From contig NZ_JAGGQL010000005.1 in assembly GCF_018613315.1 (NCBI RefSeq), positions 62,001-126,000 of the forward strand: a stretch of 64,000 nt of DNA, in the 5' to 3' direction. Origin of the DNA: Bacillus sp. ISL-37. Lineage in GTDB: Bacteria > Bacillota > Bacilli > Bacillales > Cytobacillaceae. Each line of letters begins with the position of its first letter. The stretch's first letter is position 1. Below the pieces are notes generated by a model, which saw nothing but the letters and a program-made list of their open reading frames with translations, did not search any database and was not told the DNA's origin. This document shows positions 1 to 8,365 of this stretch, one piece after another. A program made the translations under genes and the position numbers.

Positions 1-450
1 GATCAGAGAAACAGTCAAGACAGTAGCAACCGTTTGAAACAAATATGCCTTGCTCTGGTAAATAGCCACATAGGGCAGGAAATGAGCGCCCGTTAATACA
101 CCGACAATGAACGGAATCCAATTTGGCTGCTGGTATGCAACAAGAATGATTATAGGTGCGAAGAAAATTTGGATTCCACCGACTAACCCGCCAATGGTTG
201 AAAGAGGATTATGGGTAGCTAGAAAATTGACATGAATGACTTTTGAAACCAAAATCCCAAGAGGCAAGACAAAACCTATGCCAAATAAATAAACCCAGAC
301 CATGATTGGTTGCGGTACAAAAAGTCCTCCAACTCCCATCATCAGCCAGAAAATAACCCCTGCTATAAACATGGGATACCCTTTGCCAGCTTCCGCTGAT
401 AGTTCCATCCTAAGCTCTTCAAAATTCATATGAGAAACACTCTGCTTCAT
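1..450 (-). CDS. DUF7010-like membrane protein (3' end outside window)
   Basis: The reading frame starts at 450 behind an AGGGGG ribosome binding site and runs off the window edge, so only the first 150 residues are visible. After a short polar N-terminus (MKQSVSHMNFEELRMELSAE) there are about four hydrophobic membrane-spanning stretches. Length and pattern resemble the DUF7010 family of Bacillaceae membrane proteins, whose function is unknown. The family call is from memory of the N-terminal pattern and is tentative; that it is a polytopic membrane protein is clear. Confidence 0.6.
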   Translation of the reverse strand, partial: MKQSVSHMNFEELRMELSAEAGKGYPMFIAGVIFWLMMGVGGLFVPQPIMVWVYLFGIGFVLPLGILVSKVIHVNFLATHNPLSTIGGLVGGIQIFFAPIIILVAYQQPNWIPFIVGVLTGAHFLPYVAIYQSKAYLFQTVATVLTVSLI

Positions 451-540
451 AGCTAAATAGCCCCCTAGTTGGATTATGTATTTATATCCTATATTAAATA
501 TAATTTACAGAATGTTCTTTTAAAAGGATTATTTTCCTAT

Positions 541-879
541 TTATTCAATTACTTCTACAGCGATTATATCCCCAAATGCAATTGACACTGCACAACCATC
601 CTCAACTACCATCCTTACCTCCTTCCGAATTGAATCGAGATAATGGACATAGCCTTTTTCTTCATATGTAAATCCATCATCCCACTTCGTGATTTTTACT
701 GGATATGTAAATTCCATGGCGAAGCAAATCCGATTCTCCATCTCCTGGATTTCGTATTCATCGAGCAACGGCTTCGGCTGTCGCAACTCATCCCTGGCTA
801 GCTCTCTCAATAATGCCCGATGCTCCGGCATAAAGTGAGCTGGCAGAAATTTCAGCTTTCCTCGATCTCGTATTCTCAT
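541..879 (-). CDS. YolD-like family protein, SOS-controlled
   Basis: A 112-residue protein whose N-terminus (IRDRG, then a FMPEH motif) is typical of YolD. YolD proteins are usually encoded next to UvrX/DinB-type Y-family DNA polymerases and are part of the SOS response; their biochemical role is not established. An ATG nine bases upstream (888) also opens the frame, but the AAAGGA site overlaps it and is correctly spaced for the ATG at 879. A perfect LexA box lies about 40 bp upstream. No polymerase gene is adjacent in the visible sequence, so this is a stand-alone yolD. Confidence 0.85.
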   Translation of the reverse strand: MRIRDRGKLKFLPAHFMPEHRALLRELARDELRQPKPLLDEYEIQEMENRICFAMEFTYPVKITKWDDGFTYEEKGYVHYLDSIRKEVRMVVEDGCAVSIAFGDIIAVEVIE

Positions 880-909
880 GCTGACCATCCTTTCGGGAGT
901 ACTTAGTGC

Positions 910-933
910 TATTATATCCCGAACAAACGTTCG
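910..933 (-). promoter_or_regulatory. LexA (DinR) box and -10 element for yolD
   Basis: Positions 920-933 read CGAACAAACGTTCG, a perfect match to the Bacillus LexA consensus CGAAC-N4-GTTCG. On the minus strand it is followed two bases later by a perfect TATAAT (911-916), so LexA would sit in the promoter spacer and block RNA polymerase. This predicts DNA-damage induction of the yolD gene. Confidence 0.85.
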
Positions 934-958
934 TTAACTATACCTAATTTATTTTTTC

Positions 959-982
959 ATAAAAAAACTGGCCTAAGCCAGT
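959..982 (-). terminator. Intrinsic terminator after the HEXXH protein gene
   Basis: The hairpin ACTGGC-CTAA-GCCAGT (967-982) starts directly after the stop codon at 983-985 and is followed on the minus strand by seven T residues. Confidence 0.8.
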
Positions 983-1351
983 CTATGCAATCACTTCATG
1001 GTATTTAAAATAAGTCGAGAGTTTTGAATCCACATGATCCTTCCATCCCTCTAATGGCACATTCAACTTCTTCAAAATTTTATAGGCATTAACCCATGCG
1101 CTCATTTCAGCCGTAATCCGGTAAGACCAATCATTCAGCCATTTTTCATAGTCGAGTTCGCCATTAACAAAATCAATACAATGGCCAATCTCATGAGCAA
1201 AGGCATATACATTTTCCAGTGTCGTCGATAATGGAATCGTTATGGACATGTTAGGATTAAAATTGATTTTCTTCTTGGAGTCATAAATCACCTTGCAGTT
1301 CAACTTCTCCGCCTCTTCTACTAAAAGTAAAAAAGTGCCATACGTAACCAT
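983..1351 (-). CDS. Small zinc-metallopeptidase-like protein (HEIGH motif)
   Basis: A 122-residue protein with the zinc-binding HEXXH motif as AHEIGHCID at about residues 53-61, and several downstream acidic residues that could supply the third ligand. The arrangement recalls the small ImmA/IrrE-like metallopeptidase domain, but no helix-turn-helix or phage neighbour is present. The start at 1351 follows GGGGAAAATGT. It is a single-gene unit with its own terminator. The substrate is unknown. Confidence 0.65.
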   Translation of the reverse strand: MVTYGTFLLLVEEAEKLNCKVIYDSKKKINFNPNMSITIPLSTTLENVYAFAHEIGHCIDFVNGELDYEKWLNDWSYRITAEMSAWVNAYKILKKLNVPLEGWKDHVDSKLSTYFKYHEVIA

Positions 1352-1514
1352 ACATTTTCCCCTTTTATCTTTATAGTTTTTCTCTCTATTATATCGGTTA
1401 TTTTAAAAATATATACACTTATTCTAAATATTCAGAAAGAAACTATTTGCAGATAGGACATCTTTTGCCGGCATATCATGATAAAAGGTACCTTAAGTTG
1501 GAGGATGATTATAT

Positions 1515-2927
1515 ATGAAAATACATGTCGTAAGACCGGGAGACACTTTATGGGGCATTTCACAAGGCTATCAAACTGCCATAAACCAGATTATTTTAGC
1601 CAATGAAATGGATAACCCCAATGTTTTAGTGGTTGGACAGTCACTTGTAATCCCGGAAACTAACCGGGAGTATGTCGTCCAGCAGGGTGACAGCTTATGG
1701 GCGATCGCCTCTCGCTACGGGGTGACAGTTCAGGAGCTCGCTGCCTATAACAATATCGCGGACCCTTCGCTGATTTTTGTTGGCCAAATGCTTCAGATGC
1801 CTTATCTAATGCATTCCATCCAGTCTGGCGAAACCATGTGGGCGATTGCCCAGCAATACGGGGTGACTGTGAACCAAATAGCAGCCGCAAACAATATTTC
1901 TGATCCAGCAGTCATTTATCCCGGCGGGGTTCTGAGGATTCCAGCGCCTCAAAAGCCTGTAATTGAAGTGAACTCCTATATAACGAGGATGGATGATACA
2001 GGCAGAAGAAATGTTCTGTCACGTGGGCACCTTTTCACGTATCTTGCTCCTTTTTCCTATAAGATGGGTGAAGATGGATCACTCCTGAACCTCCAGGATA
2101 CTAATGTTCTTCAGGGTGCAAACATGACCAACACCTCACCATTGTTGACAATTACTAATGAAGCGGATGGCTCGTTCAGCTCGGATCGGGCAGCCGCCAT
2201 TCTGCGGAATCCACCCGTCCAGGACACATTGCTGAACAACATTCTGGCTAAAATGAAGGAAAAAGGCTATACCGGCTTGAATATAGATTTCGAATATGTT
2301 TTTCCAGAAGACCGGGAAAACTATAACAACTTTTTAAGAAAAACCGTTGCCCGCTTGCATCCTGAAGGCTATACGGTTTCCACTGCACTGGCTCCAAAGC
2401 AAAGAGCCGATCAGGAAGGTCTCCTGTATGAAGCGCACGACTACGAAGCTCATGGGGAAATTGTTGATTTTGTCGTGATTATGACATATGAATGGGGCTG
2501 GTCAGGCGGCAGGCCATGGGCAATCGCACCGATCAATGAAGTAAGGAAAGTGTTGGACTATGCGGTCACAGCCATTCCACGAGATAAAATCCTCATGGGT
2601 GTGCCTTTATACGGAAGAGACTGGCGTATCCCATGGGTGCAAGGAACCAATGCTCAAACAGTCAGCCCAAAAGGAGCAGTGGACCTCGCGGCGCAGCAGG
2701 GCGTCAATATTCAGTATAATGACACGTATCTATCTCCATTTTACCGCTACACCGACGGAGACGGACAGCAGCATGAAGTCTGGTTCGAAGACGCAAGAAG
2801 TGTTCAGGCCAAATATGATACAGTAAAAGAATATGGATTGCGTGGTGTCAGCTTCTGGACTCTTGGTCCATCGTTCCCGCAGAACTGGCCAGTACTGCAC
2901 AGGAACTTTAGGGTGAAGAAGCTATAA
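1515..2927 (+). CDS. LysM3-GH18 spore peptidoglycan N-acetylglucosaminidase (YaaH/SleL type)
   Basis: A 470-residue protein with three LysM peptidoglycan-binding repeats (about residues 2-46, 51-96, 98-142) and a GH18 catalytic domain (about 150-465). The GH18 active-site strand GLNIDFE ends in the catalytic acid E260. This architecture matches YaaH/SleL, spore enzymes that cut cortex fragments during germination. B. subtilis YaaH has two LysM repeats, so the third is an extra copy. There is no signal peptide, as usual for this family. The start follows GGAGG with good spacing, and a strong hairpin follows the stop. A mother-cell sporulation promoter is expected but not clearly seen. Confidence 0.9.
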   Translation: MKIHVVRPGDTLWGISQGYQTAINQIILANEMDNPNVLVVGQSLVIPETNREYVVQQGDSLWAIASRYGVTVQELAAYNNIADPSLIFVGQMLQMPYLMHSIQSGETMWAIAQQYGVTVNQIAAANNISDPAVIYPGGVLRIPAPQKPVIEVNSYITRMDDTGRRNVLSRGHLFTYLAPFSYKMGEDGSLLNLQDTNVLQGANMTNTSPLLTITNEADGSFSSDRAAAILRNPPVQDTLLNNILAKMKEKGYTGLNIDFEYVFPEDRENYNNFLRKTVARLHPEGYTVSTALAPKQRADQEGLLYEAHDYEAHGEIVDFVVIMTYEWGWSGGRPWAIAPINEVRKVLDYAVTAIPRDKILMGVPLYGRDWRIPWVQGTNAQTVSPKGAVDLAAQQGVNIQYNDTYLSPFYRYTDGDGQQHEVWFEDARSVQAKYDTVKEYGLRGVSFWTLGPSFPQNWPVLHRNFRVKKL

Positions 2928-2932
2928 ATATG

Positions 2933-2967
2933 AAAAATCCTGCGATTAGTGGATCGCAGGATTTTTA
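2933..2967. terminator. Bidirectional terminator between convergent genes
   Basis: The perfect hairpin AATCCTGCGAT / ATCGCAGGATT with A-run on one side and T-run on the other lies between the GH18 gene (+) and the 58-residue gene (-), and overlaps the latter's stop codon. Confidence 0.85.
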
Positions 2968-3141
2968 AATACCGTCAAATATAGACCGCGCGAGGAACCT
3001 GAACAAATAGAACACCAGCCGGAACGGAAGGCAAATCAATTCTGGAATCCAAAACAATACATCAAAAACGAAATCCCAAAACGTATAGCTGCCTTTCTCC
3101 TTCTTTTTCCTTCTTCTTTCGGCCCGCTTTTCAGTGAACAT
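2965..3141 (-). CDS. Small basic/hydrophobic protein, 58 aa
   Basis: The frame opens at 3141 behind a perfect AGGAGG. The product has a very basic N-terminus (RAERRRKKKEKG) followed by about 35 aromatic and hydrophobic residues (FWDFVFDVLFWIPELI and onward), with arginines spaced through it, suggesting a peripheral or single-span membrane protein. Family unknown. The ribosome binding site and the shared terminator make it a credible gene. It lies 11 bases downstream of the zinc-ribbon gene and is probably cotranscribed. Confidence 0.65.
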   Translation of the reverse strand: MFTEKRAERRRKKKEKGSYTFWDFVFDVLFWIPELICLPFRLVFYLFRFLARSIFDGI

Positions 3142-3152
3142 TCAGGTTCCTC

Positions 3153-3317
3153 CTATTTTTTGTTGCATTCTTCACAAATTATTTTACCCTGATACTGTAT
3201 AAATGCTTTGATCTCCGTCATCCCCTTGGATTTCGGGTACCTCATTTTTACAAATATCTCTTCATTCGCTTGAATTTCTTTCTTACATACCGAACACTGT
3301 GGGGTAATTTTGAACAT
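3153..3317 (-). CDS. Small zinc-ribbon protein, 54 aa
   Basis: Two CxxC pairs (CSVC near residue 8 and CEEC near residue 49) frame a short beta-rich segment, the signature of a treble-clef or zinc-ribbon fold. Such proteins occur in Bacillaceae under misleading names relating to hydroxamate transport; the function is unknown. The ATG at 3317 is chosen because GAGGTGAAGG precedes it; a start 16 codons upstream lacks a site. Confidence 0.65.
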   Translation of the reverse strand: MFKITPQCSVCKKEIQANEEIFVKMRYPKSKGMTEIKAFIQYQGKIICEECNKK

Positions 3318-3386
3318 GACCTTCACCTCGGTTTTAAATACGTTTTTTAAGGAAAAAGGTTTCACCTGTTATCAAAATTGAAACCA

Positions 3387-3640
3387 GCCGTATTAAATCT
3401 GTGGCAACTGGTATTAATCCGTGGCAATTGATATTACTTACTTAAGAAATCTTACTTTTTCCTACCATCAAAAAACCTTTCCCCCGATAATAAAACTATT
3501 ACAACCGTTAAATTATTCTCTCCAACCGAAAAAAAAACGACCACAACCGTTAAATTATTCTCTCCAACCGTTAAATAAACCGCCGCAACCGTTAATATAT
3601 CTCTCTAATAACCGAAACAACCTCTTCAAACCTCTAGATT
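3387..3640. repeat. Imperfect tandem repeats in a convergent/co-directional gap
   Basis: The gap 3318-3680 has no credible gene. It holds a 28-bp motif beginning CAACCGTTAAATTATTC at 3502 and again at 3544, with a third partial copy at 3586, giving a 42-bp period. Before it, GTGGCAAYTGRTATTA is present twice at a 20-bp step (from about 3400). The 77-codon frame that spans this is repetitive and unlike a protein. Confidence 0.7.
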
Positions 3641-3644
3641 CATC

Positions 3645-3674
3645 AAAACCCTGACCAATATTGGCCAGGGTTTT
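3645..3674. terminator. Intrinsic terminator after the ABC transporter operon
   Basis: AAAACCCTG / CAGGGTTTT enclosing the inner palindrome CCAATATTGG, followed by T residues on both strands. On the minus strand it closes the SGNH-ABC operon. Confidence 0.8.
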
Positions 3675-3680
3675 ATCATT

Positions 3681-4670
3681 TTAATATATATCCTGCCTAA
3701 TAAACACCGCAAACGAAACTAGTAAAGCAGCCAATCCCCAAACGGCCAATACCATTAGCGAAAACCCAAGTGTCATTCCTTCAATCGGCGGCGCCTGGCC
3801 GGATAGGTAGCCGGTCAGATTCAAATTGATCATGAACAAGTATTTTGCTGATTCCCAGGAGGAGACCATATTGCTTAGGATGGCTCCGGAGATCAGCGCG
3901 GCGAGCATGACGCCCATTCCTGCTGGTGTATTGCGTATTAGAACTGAAAGCATGAATGTGATCGTTCCGACAATCAGTGCCACAAACCACACCAGGCTGA
4001 ACTCCATCAACAGGTACTGCCACTGGGGAATCATCTGGACTGCATTGGTGTTGAGTTCATTCCCTTCGACATTGAATCCGGTTATGACTGGAGCGGCCCA
4101 GCCTTGATAGCCAAAAATCAGGCCGGATATCAAATAGGACAGCACTCCAAACAACACAACAATTGTTGAAACAGATAATATCAAGGTAATGTATTTGCTC
4201 ATCAAGATTCTCCAGCGCTTCACCGGTCTTGTCAGCAAAAGCTTTACCGTCCCGGCACTTCGTTCTGAAGATACAATGTCGGCTGCCACCACCATAATCA
4301 TCAATGGCAGGAACAAATTGATCGAATGCTCAGCGAAAACACGGGCAAAACTAGGTGCTCCTGGCTCCATCGGATTCACATTATTATCAAGGTAGTATTG
4401 TTGTTGCTGGATGCGAAGCTGAAGCTCACTTTTCCATTCATCTGAAATGCCGCTGCTTGTGATCCTGTTTTGTGTATCTATGATTTGCTGCTGCAGGGTC
4501 GTCCGCCAATCAACATCCCCAAACCGCTCAAGTCTTCTTTCAATTTCCCTGTATTGAGAGTATGTAAAAAGCGCGACAAGCACCGCGATGATCCCAGCCA
4601 CGATAAGGATTCTTTTTTTGCGGACGATCTTCAACATTTCATTCCTGACCAGGTTAATCAATCGTCTCAC
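3681..4670 (-). CDS. ABC-2 type transporter permease
   Basis: A 329-residue membrane protein. A hydrophobic span lies at about residues 20-38, then an extracellular loop of about 80 residues, then five spans from about 115 to the C-terminus. This is the ABC-2 permease layout seen in bacitracin-type and related exporters. It overlaps the upstream ATPase gene by 17 bases, so the two are translationally coupled and form one transporter. The substrate cannot be told from sequence; antibiotic or lipid export is common in this class. Confidence 0.85.
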   Translation of the reverse strand: MRRLINLVRNEMLKIVRKKRILIVAGIIAVLVALFTYSQYREIERRLERFGDVDWRTTLQQQIIDTQNRITSSGISDEWKSELQLRIQQQQYYLDNNVNPMEPGAPSFARVFAEHSINLFLPLMIMVVAADIVSSERSAGTVKLLLTRPVKRWRILMSKYITLILSVSTIVVLFGVLSYLISGLIFGYQGWAAPVITGFNVEGNELNTNAVQMIPQWQYLLMEFSLVWFVALIVGTITFMLSVLIRNTPAGMGVMLAALISGAILSNMVSSWESAKYLFMINLNLTGYLSGQAPPIEGMTLGFSLMVLAVWGLAALLVSFAVFIRQDIY

Positions 4671-5565
4671 CCCCAGTCAGCTCAAGGAAAAGGTCCTCAA
4701 GTGCAGGCAGTTTCCTGTTCATTTCATTCACCTGGACTCCCTTTTCCACCAGCATCCGGTTCCAAATAGCACTTTCATTTTCAAAATAAGGAGTAACCAA
4801 AGCTCCATCTGCCCCATCCGAAACCGTCGTCACTCCACCCAGAATCTCTTTCGCAGTATCACGCGGTTCGGCATGCCAAATGACTTTTTCCTGGAGTGCC
4901 AACAGATTTTCAACATAGTCCACTTTGATAACTGATCCTTTTGAAATGATTGCGACCCTGTCACACATCAGCTGGATTTCGCTTAGAAGATGGCTTGATA
5001 CAAGCACAGTTAACCCCTCTTCTTCGGCCAGATAACGAATGAAATTCCGCATCTCTCTTATCCCCATTGGATCCAGTCCGTTCGTGGGCTCATCCAAAAT
5101 CAAGACCTTTGGTTTCCCCAGCAAGGCCTGAGCAATCCCAAGACGCTGCCGCATACCAAGCGAATACGTACTGACACGATCATGAATACGTTCATCCAAT
5201 CGCACAAGCTCTACCACATAATTCATATGCTCCCGGTCGATTTCAGGCAGCATCCTTGCAAAATGCTCGAGATTTTCCCAGCCCGTCAGATAGGAATATA
5301 GCTCGGGATTTTCAACAATACAGCCCATTTGCGCCATCGCTTTCGTAAAATTCTTCCTGACATTGTAGCCGCCAATTTCGATTATTCCTGAACTCGGTTT
5401 GATCAAACCGACCAGCATCCTGATGGTTGTAGTTTTGCCAGCACCGTTCGGACCAAGAAAGCCAAACACTTCGCCTCTTTTTAAATCAAAGTCGATGCCT
5501 TTGATGATCTCTTTTTTGCCAATCGTCTTTTTCAGCCCTTTTACAGAGAGCGTAATCTCACTCAT
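4654..5565 (-). CDS. ABC transporter ATP-binding protein
   Basis: A 303-residue ATPase with Walker A GPNGAGKTT (about residues 39-47), the signature LGMRQRLGIAQ, Walker B VLILDEP and the H-loop SSH. The C-terminal ~80 residues resemble those of BcrA-like exporter ATPases. It pairs with the ABC-2 permease that it overlaps. The SGNH esterase gene lies 12 bases upstream in the same direction, so the three genes form an operon. Confidence 0.9.
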   Translation of the reverse strand: MSEITLSVKGLKKTIGKKEIIKGIDFDLKRGEVFGFLGPNGAGKTTTIRMLVGLIKPSSGIIEIGGYNVRKNFTKAMAQMGCIVENPELYSYLTGWENLEHFARMLPEIDREHMNYVVELVRLDERIHDRVSTYSLGMRQRLGIAQALLGKPKVLILDEPTNGLDPMGIREMRNFIRYLAEEEGLTVLVSSHLLSEIQLMCDRVAIISKGSVIKVDYVENLLALQEKVIWHAEPRDTAKEILGGVTTVSDGADGALVTPYFENESAIWNRMLVEKGVQVNEMNRKLPALEDLFLELTGGETID

Positions 5566-5577
5566 CGTTCTCCCCCC

Positions 5578-6357
5578 TTACCATGTAATCAATGAAGCGA
5601 CCCGTTCCGCGATCAGCCTGTAGCCTTCAGCATTCGGGTGGAATTTATCTGTGTACAAATAATCGTTGACACTAAGCTGGAATAAGTCAAATGTCGGTAC
5701 ATAAACCGCCTTTTCATTCTGATCAAGCAGCCGATTTGTATCATAATTCCAATCTCGGACGACCTTCGTTGTCAGCTCTGAATCATTCAAATCAATGAAG
5801 GGATTATACAGGCCAATATGAAAAATGACAGCCGAGTCGTTCATGGTCCGCACTTCTTTTAAAATGGCTTCAAGGTTTTTCATATAGCCTTCCTTGGCCT
5901 GAGCTATTTTCTGCTCATCCATTTGCAAGAACGTTTGTCCACTCTGGAACAAATCATTGCCGCCAATCGTAATCAGGATGTAGTCTGCACTCTGAATCTT
6001 TCTCTGGATTTCTCCTTGCTTCAGCTGATCCAACAGCTGATTCGAACGGTATCCTTTAACACCGAAGTTATGTATTGTGATTTTTTCTTTTGATTTCTCC
6101 TCAAGCTCATCAACCAGATAGCCAATATAGCCTTTGCCTGAGTCATCCCCGGTTCCACGTGTCAGCGAATCTCCGAGTGCGACAACCACCTTACCGTCTT
6201 TATCCTTATCTACTTCTACTGGCTCTTTCTCTTCAATTGCTCCAGATGCTCCTTTGCTGAAAAATTGATTTTGAATTGTCCATCCAAGACCAAATAGCAT
6301 CAATATCAATGAAAGCACTGAAAATACCAGTGTTAATCTTACCGAATACTTTTTCAC
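5578..6357 (-). CDS. SGNH/GDSL-family esterase, membrane-anchored (YpmR type)
   Basis: A 259-residue protein with an N-terminal membrane span (about residues 8-27) and an extracytoplasmic SGNH hydrolase domain. All four catalytic blocks are visible: GDSLT with the nucleophilic serine, a block with glycine (NFGVKGY), GGND, and DKFHPN with the catalytic histidine. It resembles B. subtilis YpmR, a putative lipase/esterase. It is the first gene of the operon with the ABC exporter, suggesting envelope or lipid work. Confidence 0.85.
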   Translation of the reverse strand: MKKYSVRLTLVFSVLSLILMLFGLGWTIQNQFFSKGASGAIEEKEPVEVDKDKDGKVVVALGDSLTRGTGDDSGKGYIGYLVDELEEKSKEKITIHNFGVKGYRSNQLLDQLKQGEIQRKIQSADYILITIGGNDLFQSGQTFLQMDEQKIAQAKEGYMKNLEAILKEVRTMNDSAVIFHIGLYNPFIDLNDSELTTKVVRDWNYDTNRLLDQNEKAVYVPTFDLFQLSVNDYLYTDKFHPNAEGYRLIAERVASLITW

Positions 6358-6472
6358 CTGACCACCCTCGTTCCCCTAATTGGTAAGCTTTATTTTATAA
6401 TAATTTCGAACGGAATAAAAATGATAATACTGTGGCGATGTGCTGAATGTGGACTTTTGCCGTTTTATACGC

Positions 6473-6509
6473 AAAAAAGCGCGCAGCTTTATATGCTGTA
6501 CGCGCTTTT
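6473..6509 (-). terminator. Terminator of the SleB-family hydrolase gene
   Basis: The hairpin AAAGCGCGTACAGCA / TGCTGCGCGCTTT with a short loop abuts the stop codon and is followed by T residues on the minus strand. Confidence 0.75.
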
Positions 6510-7020
6510 AGATGGCAAATGCATGTTTTCCGATTGTTTTAACGACATCTCGAGTGAAAATCCACTGACTTGTCGCAGTCTCCGGATTATAGAAATATAG
6601 ACAATCAATTTTATTTTCATTTTCAAGGGCATCTTCAACTGCTTTGACTGCTTCTTCACCTGCCGGTTTATTGATCGCACCATTCTGGACCGGCTGGAAT
6701 GCGTTTCTTTGATAAATGACTTCTTTTACTGTATCAGGAAATTGTTCGTGCTCCACTCGGTTCAGCACGACTTCGGCAACGGCAACCTTGCCTTCATACG
6801 GCTCACCTTTTGCTTCCGCATGGACCAGGCGGGCAAGAAGCCTTACTTCTTCTTCCTTAATGAAGCGTTTATCGGTAACTGAAGATTCCTTCGTATCAAC
6901 ATCCACTTTCTTCGTTTTCAATGTTTCTGCATCCTGAGTGCTTTTCGTCGTTTCAGCATAGACTGTATATGAACCAATCACTAAAGTAAGGATGGCAACT
7001 AACATAATAATTTTTTTCAT
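6508..7020 (-). CDS. SleB-family cell-wall hydrolase (Hydrolase_2 domain)
   Basis: A 170-residue secreted protein: signal peptide of about 22 residues ending near VYA, a charged linker, then a SleB/CwlJ-type catalytic domain (about 55-170). The catalytic glutamate is in LVHAEAKGEP (E69). It has no SPOR or peptidoglycan-binding domain, so it corresponds to the catalytic half of SleB or to YkvT. These enzymes are lytic transglycosylases acting on spore cortex or vegetative wall. It is monocistronic. Confidence 0.85.
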   Translation of the reverse strand: MKKIIMLVAILTLVIGSYTVYAETTKSTQDAETLKTKKVDVDTKESSVTDKRFIKEEEVRLLARLVHAEAKGEPYEGKVAVAEVVLNRVEHEQFPDTVKEVIYQRNAFQPVQNGAINKPAGEEAVKAVEDALENENKIDCLYFYNPETATSQWIFTRDVVKTIGKHAFAI

Positions 7021-7231
7021 TGTAAACCTCCTGTTTTTGTTTATTAGACTGAACAGGCCCTATATTAGGCTAACAGGTTTACAATCTTATCACACTAGTT
7101 AATGACTGGGTTAATTTTAAACTTCATACCAACACGGGTAAAAACTGTATTTATTATTACGAAATAAGGTTTAATCGTAACCTATGTTACAAATTTAACA
7201 TCAAATGGAGTCTCCATTTATAAAGCAAAAA

Positions 7232-7585
7232 TCAATTTGTTATCGAAAAAAGTGCACTCAAATTTCTAAGTGTGTGGATTCTCGCTGTCAGAATAAATAA
7301 GTCAGACTGATTATGCTCCACATAATCTTCAATGATTCTCAGACCTTTCCAAAACCGCTTCACAAGCAATAATGTATATTTTTCATCCCACTCAAACATA
7401 TTGATTCTAGCGAGCTCATCTGCGAGCTGGTTAAATTTATACTCCTCCACCCAGAGCTTGACTTGAAACAACTTATCATGATTCAGAATCAACCCAGACT
7501 CACTTTTATAACATTCTTGAACGAAATCCGCAAAACCCTTGATATTTTCCGCCAGCAGGTTGGCTTTTTGCATCTCTAAATTCAC
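7232..7585 (-). CDS. Uncharacterised 117-aa helical protein
   Basis: The product is rich in charged and leucine residues, predicted mostly helical, with no signal peptide or membrane span and no motif I recognise. The GTG at 7585 is chosen because AAGGAG lies nine bases before it; an in-frame TTG nine bases upstream overlaps the site. The ~200 bp between it and the SleB-type gene holds nothing clear. Confidence 0.55.
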   Translation of the reverse strand: MNLEMQKANLLAENIKGFADFVQECYKSESGLILNHDKLFQVKLWVEEYKFNQLADELARINMFEWDEKYTLLLVKRFWKGLRIIEDYVEHNQSDLFILTARIHTLRNLSALFSITN

Positions 7586-7699
7586 TCTCACCAACTCCTT
7601 CTATAAAACAAATATGTTTCAGTCAGGAATTTTACAACTACCAAACCATAATTTGGATATTTATGTTAAAATAAAGAAAACCACTAGGGGTCGTTCTTT

Positions 7700-7855
7700 A
7701 TGAAATCAAATTTTCAAAAGAGAAAAATCCAACAGAAATACCGGGAAGAAGTTGGCAAGAAAACCGAAAAGGAGCGCTTTTCTTTATTGATCAATATAAT
7801 TTCTCTTGTTGTTATTGTGGTTTTTATTTTAAATCTGTATATTGACTGGTTATAA
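7700..7855 (+). CDS. Small membrane protein, 51 aa
   Basis: A basic N-terminus (KRKIQQKYREEVGKKTEKER) precedes a single hydrophobic span of about 20 residues and a short DWL tail. AGGGG precedes the start by nine bases. The next small gene begins 18 bases after the stop, so the two are probably an operon. Family unknown. Confidence 0.6.
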   Translation: MKSNFQKRKIQQKYREEVGKKTEKERFSLLINIISLVVIVVFILNLYIDWL

Positions 7856-7873
7856 ACGAAAGGAGAAATGAAC

Positions 7874-8059
7874 ATGCTTTGGTTAGCACTGTTTTCCCCG
7901 TTAATTGTTTTAGTTCCCATTGCTATTTATATGGATAGAAAAAAAGGAACCGGTGATCCGAAACTCGATTCAGAAAATCACCGAATTGAACAAGACCAAG
8001 CCCTGCACGACAAGTCTTTCATTTTTCCAGGCGGAGGTGGACCACCGAATAACCAATAA
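7874..8059 (+). CDS. Small membrane protein, 61 aa
   Basis: One hydrophobic N-terminal span (LWLALFSPLIVLVPIAIYM) then a hydrophilic tail ending in a GGGGPPNNQ stretch. The second of two nearby ATGs (7874) is correctly spaced from AAAGGAG. It is cotranscribed with the 51-residue protein and followed by a terminator. Function unknown. Confidence 0.6.
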   Translation: MLWLALFSPLIVLVPIAIYMDRKKGTGDPKLDSENHRIEQDQALHDKSFIFPGGGGPPNNQ

Positions 8060-8073
8060 GTCTTAAGCAAGCA

Positions 8074-8099
8074 AAAAAGCATCGTAACCGATGCTTTTT
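8074..8099. terminator. Bidirectional terminator
   Basis: AAAAAGCATCG / CGATGCTTTTT with a 4-base loop between the convergent 61-residue gene (+) and the DUF1450 gene (-). Confidence 0.85.
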
Positions 8100-8365
8100 C
8101 AGTCTATATATTCAGCCATTTTCTTAAGCAACTCATCCGAATCCTCTGCAGTTACAAAATCGCCATTGACCATTGCATATGGAGACATCCTGCATTCCTT
8201 ACACCTGCTCTGGCATTCGAATTCCTTATACTCTACATTTTTTCGGCTTAAGAATTGATTATAGGCTGCATAATTCTCTTCCTGTAAAAACTGTTCCAAA
8301 TTCCGCTGGCAGAATTCAATCTTTGCTTTCTTTTTTTTGGAAAAAAGCTTCTGGATTACATTCAT
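8099..8365 (-). CDS. DUF1450 family protein
   Basis: An 88-residue protein with the DUF1450 pattern: FCQRN near residue 18, then a cysteine cluster CQSRCKEC and PYAMVNG. B. subtilis YuzB is a member. The clustered cysteines suggest a metal or Fe-S role, which is not established. It directly follows the DUF3817 gene with no gap, so they are coexpressed. Confidence 0.85.
   Translation of the reverse strand: MNVIQKLFSKKKKAKIEFCQRNLEQFLQEENYAAYNQFLSRKNVEYKEFECQSRCKECRMSPYAMVNGDFVTAEDSDELLKKMAEYID

Noticed and set aside
3421-3654. 77-codon plus-strand frame in the gap after the zinc-ribbon gene
   Set aside because: The translation is repetitive (QPLNYSLQP repeated) and follows the tandem DNA repeats; no ribosome site.
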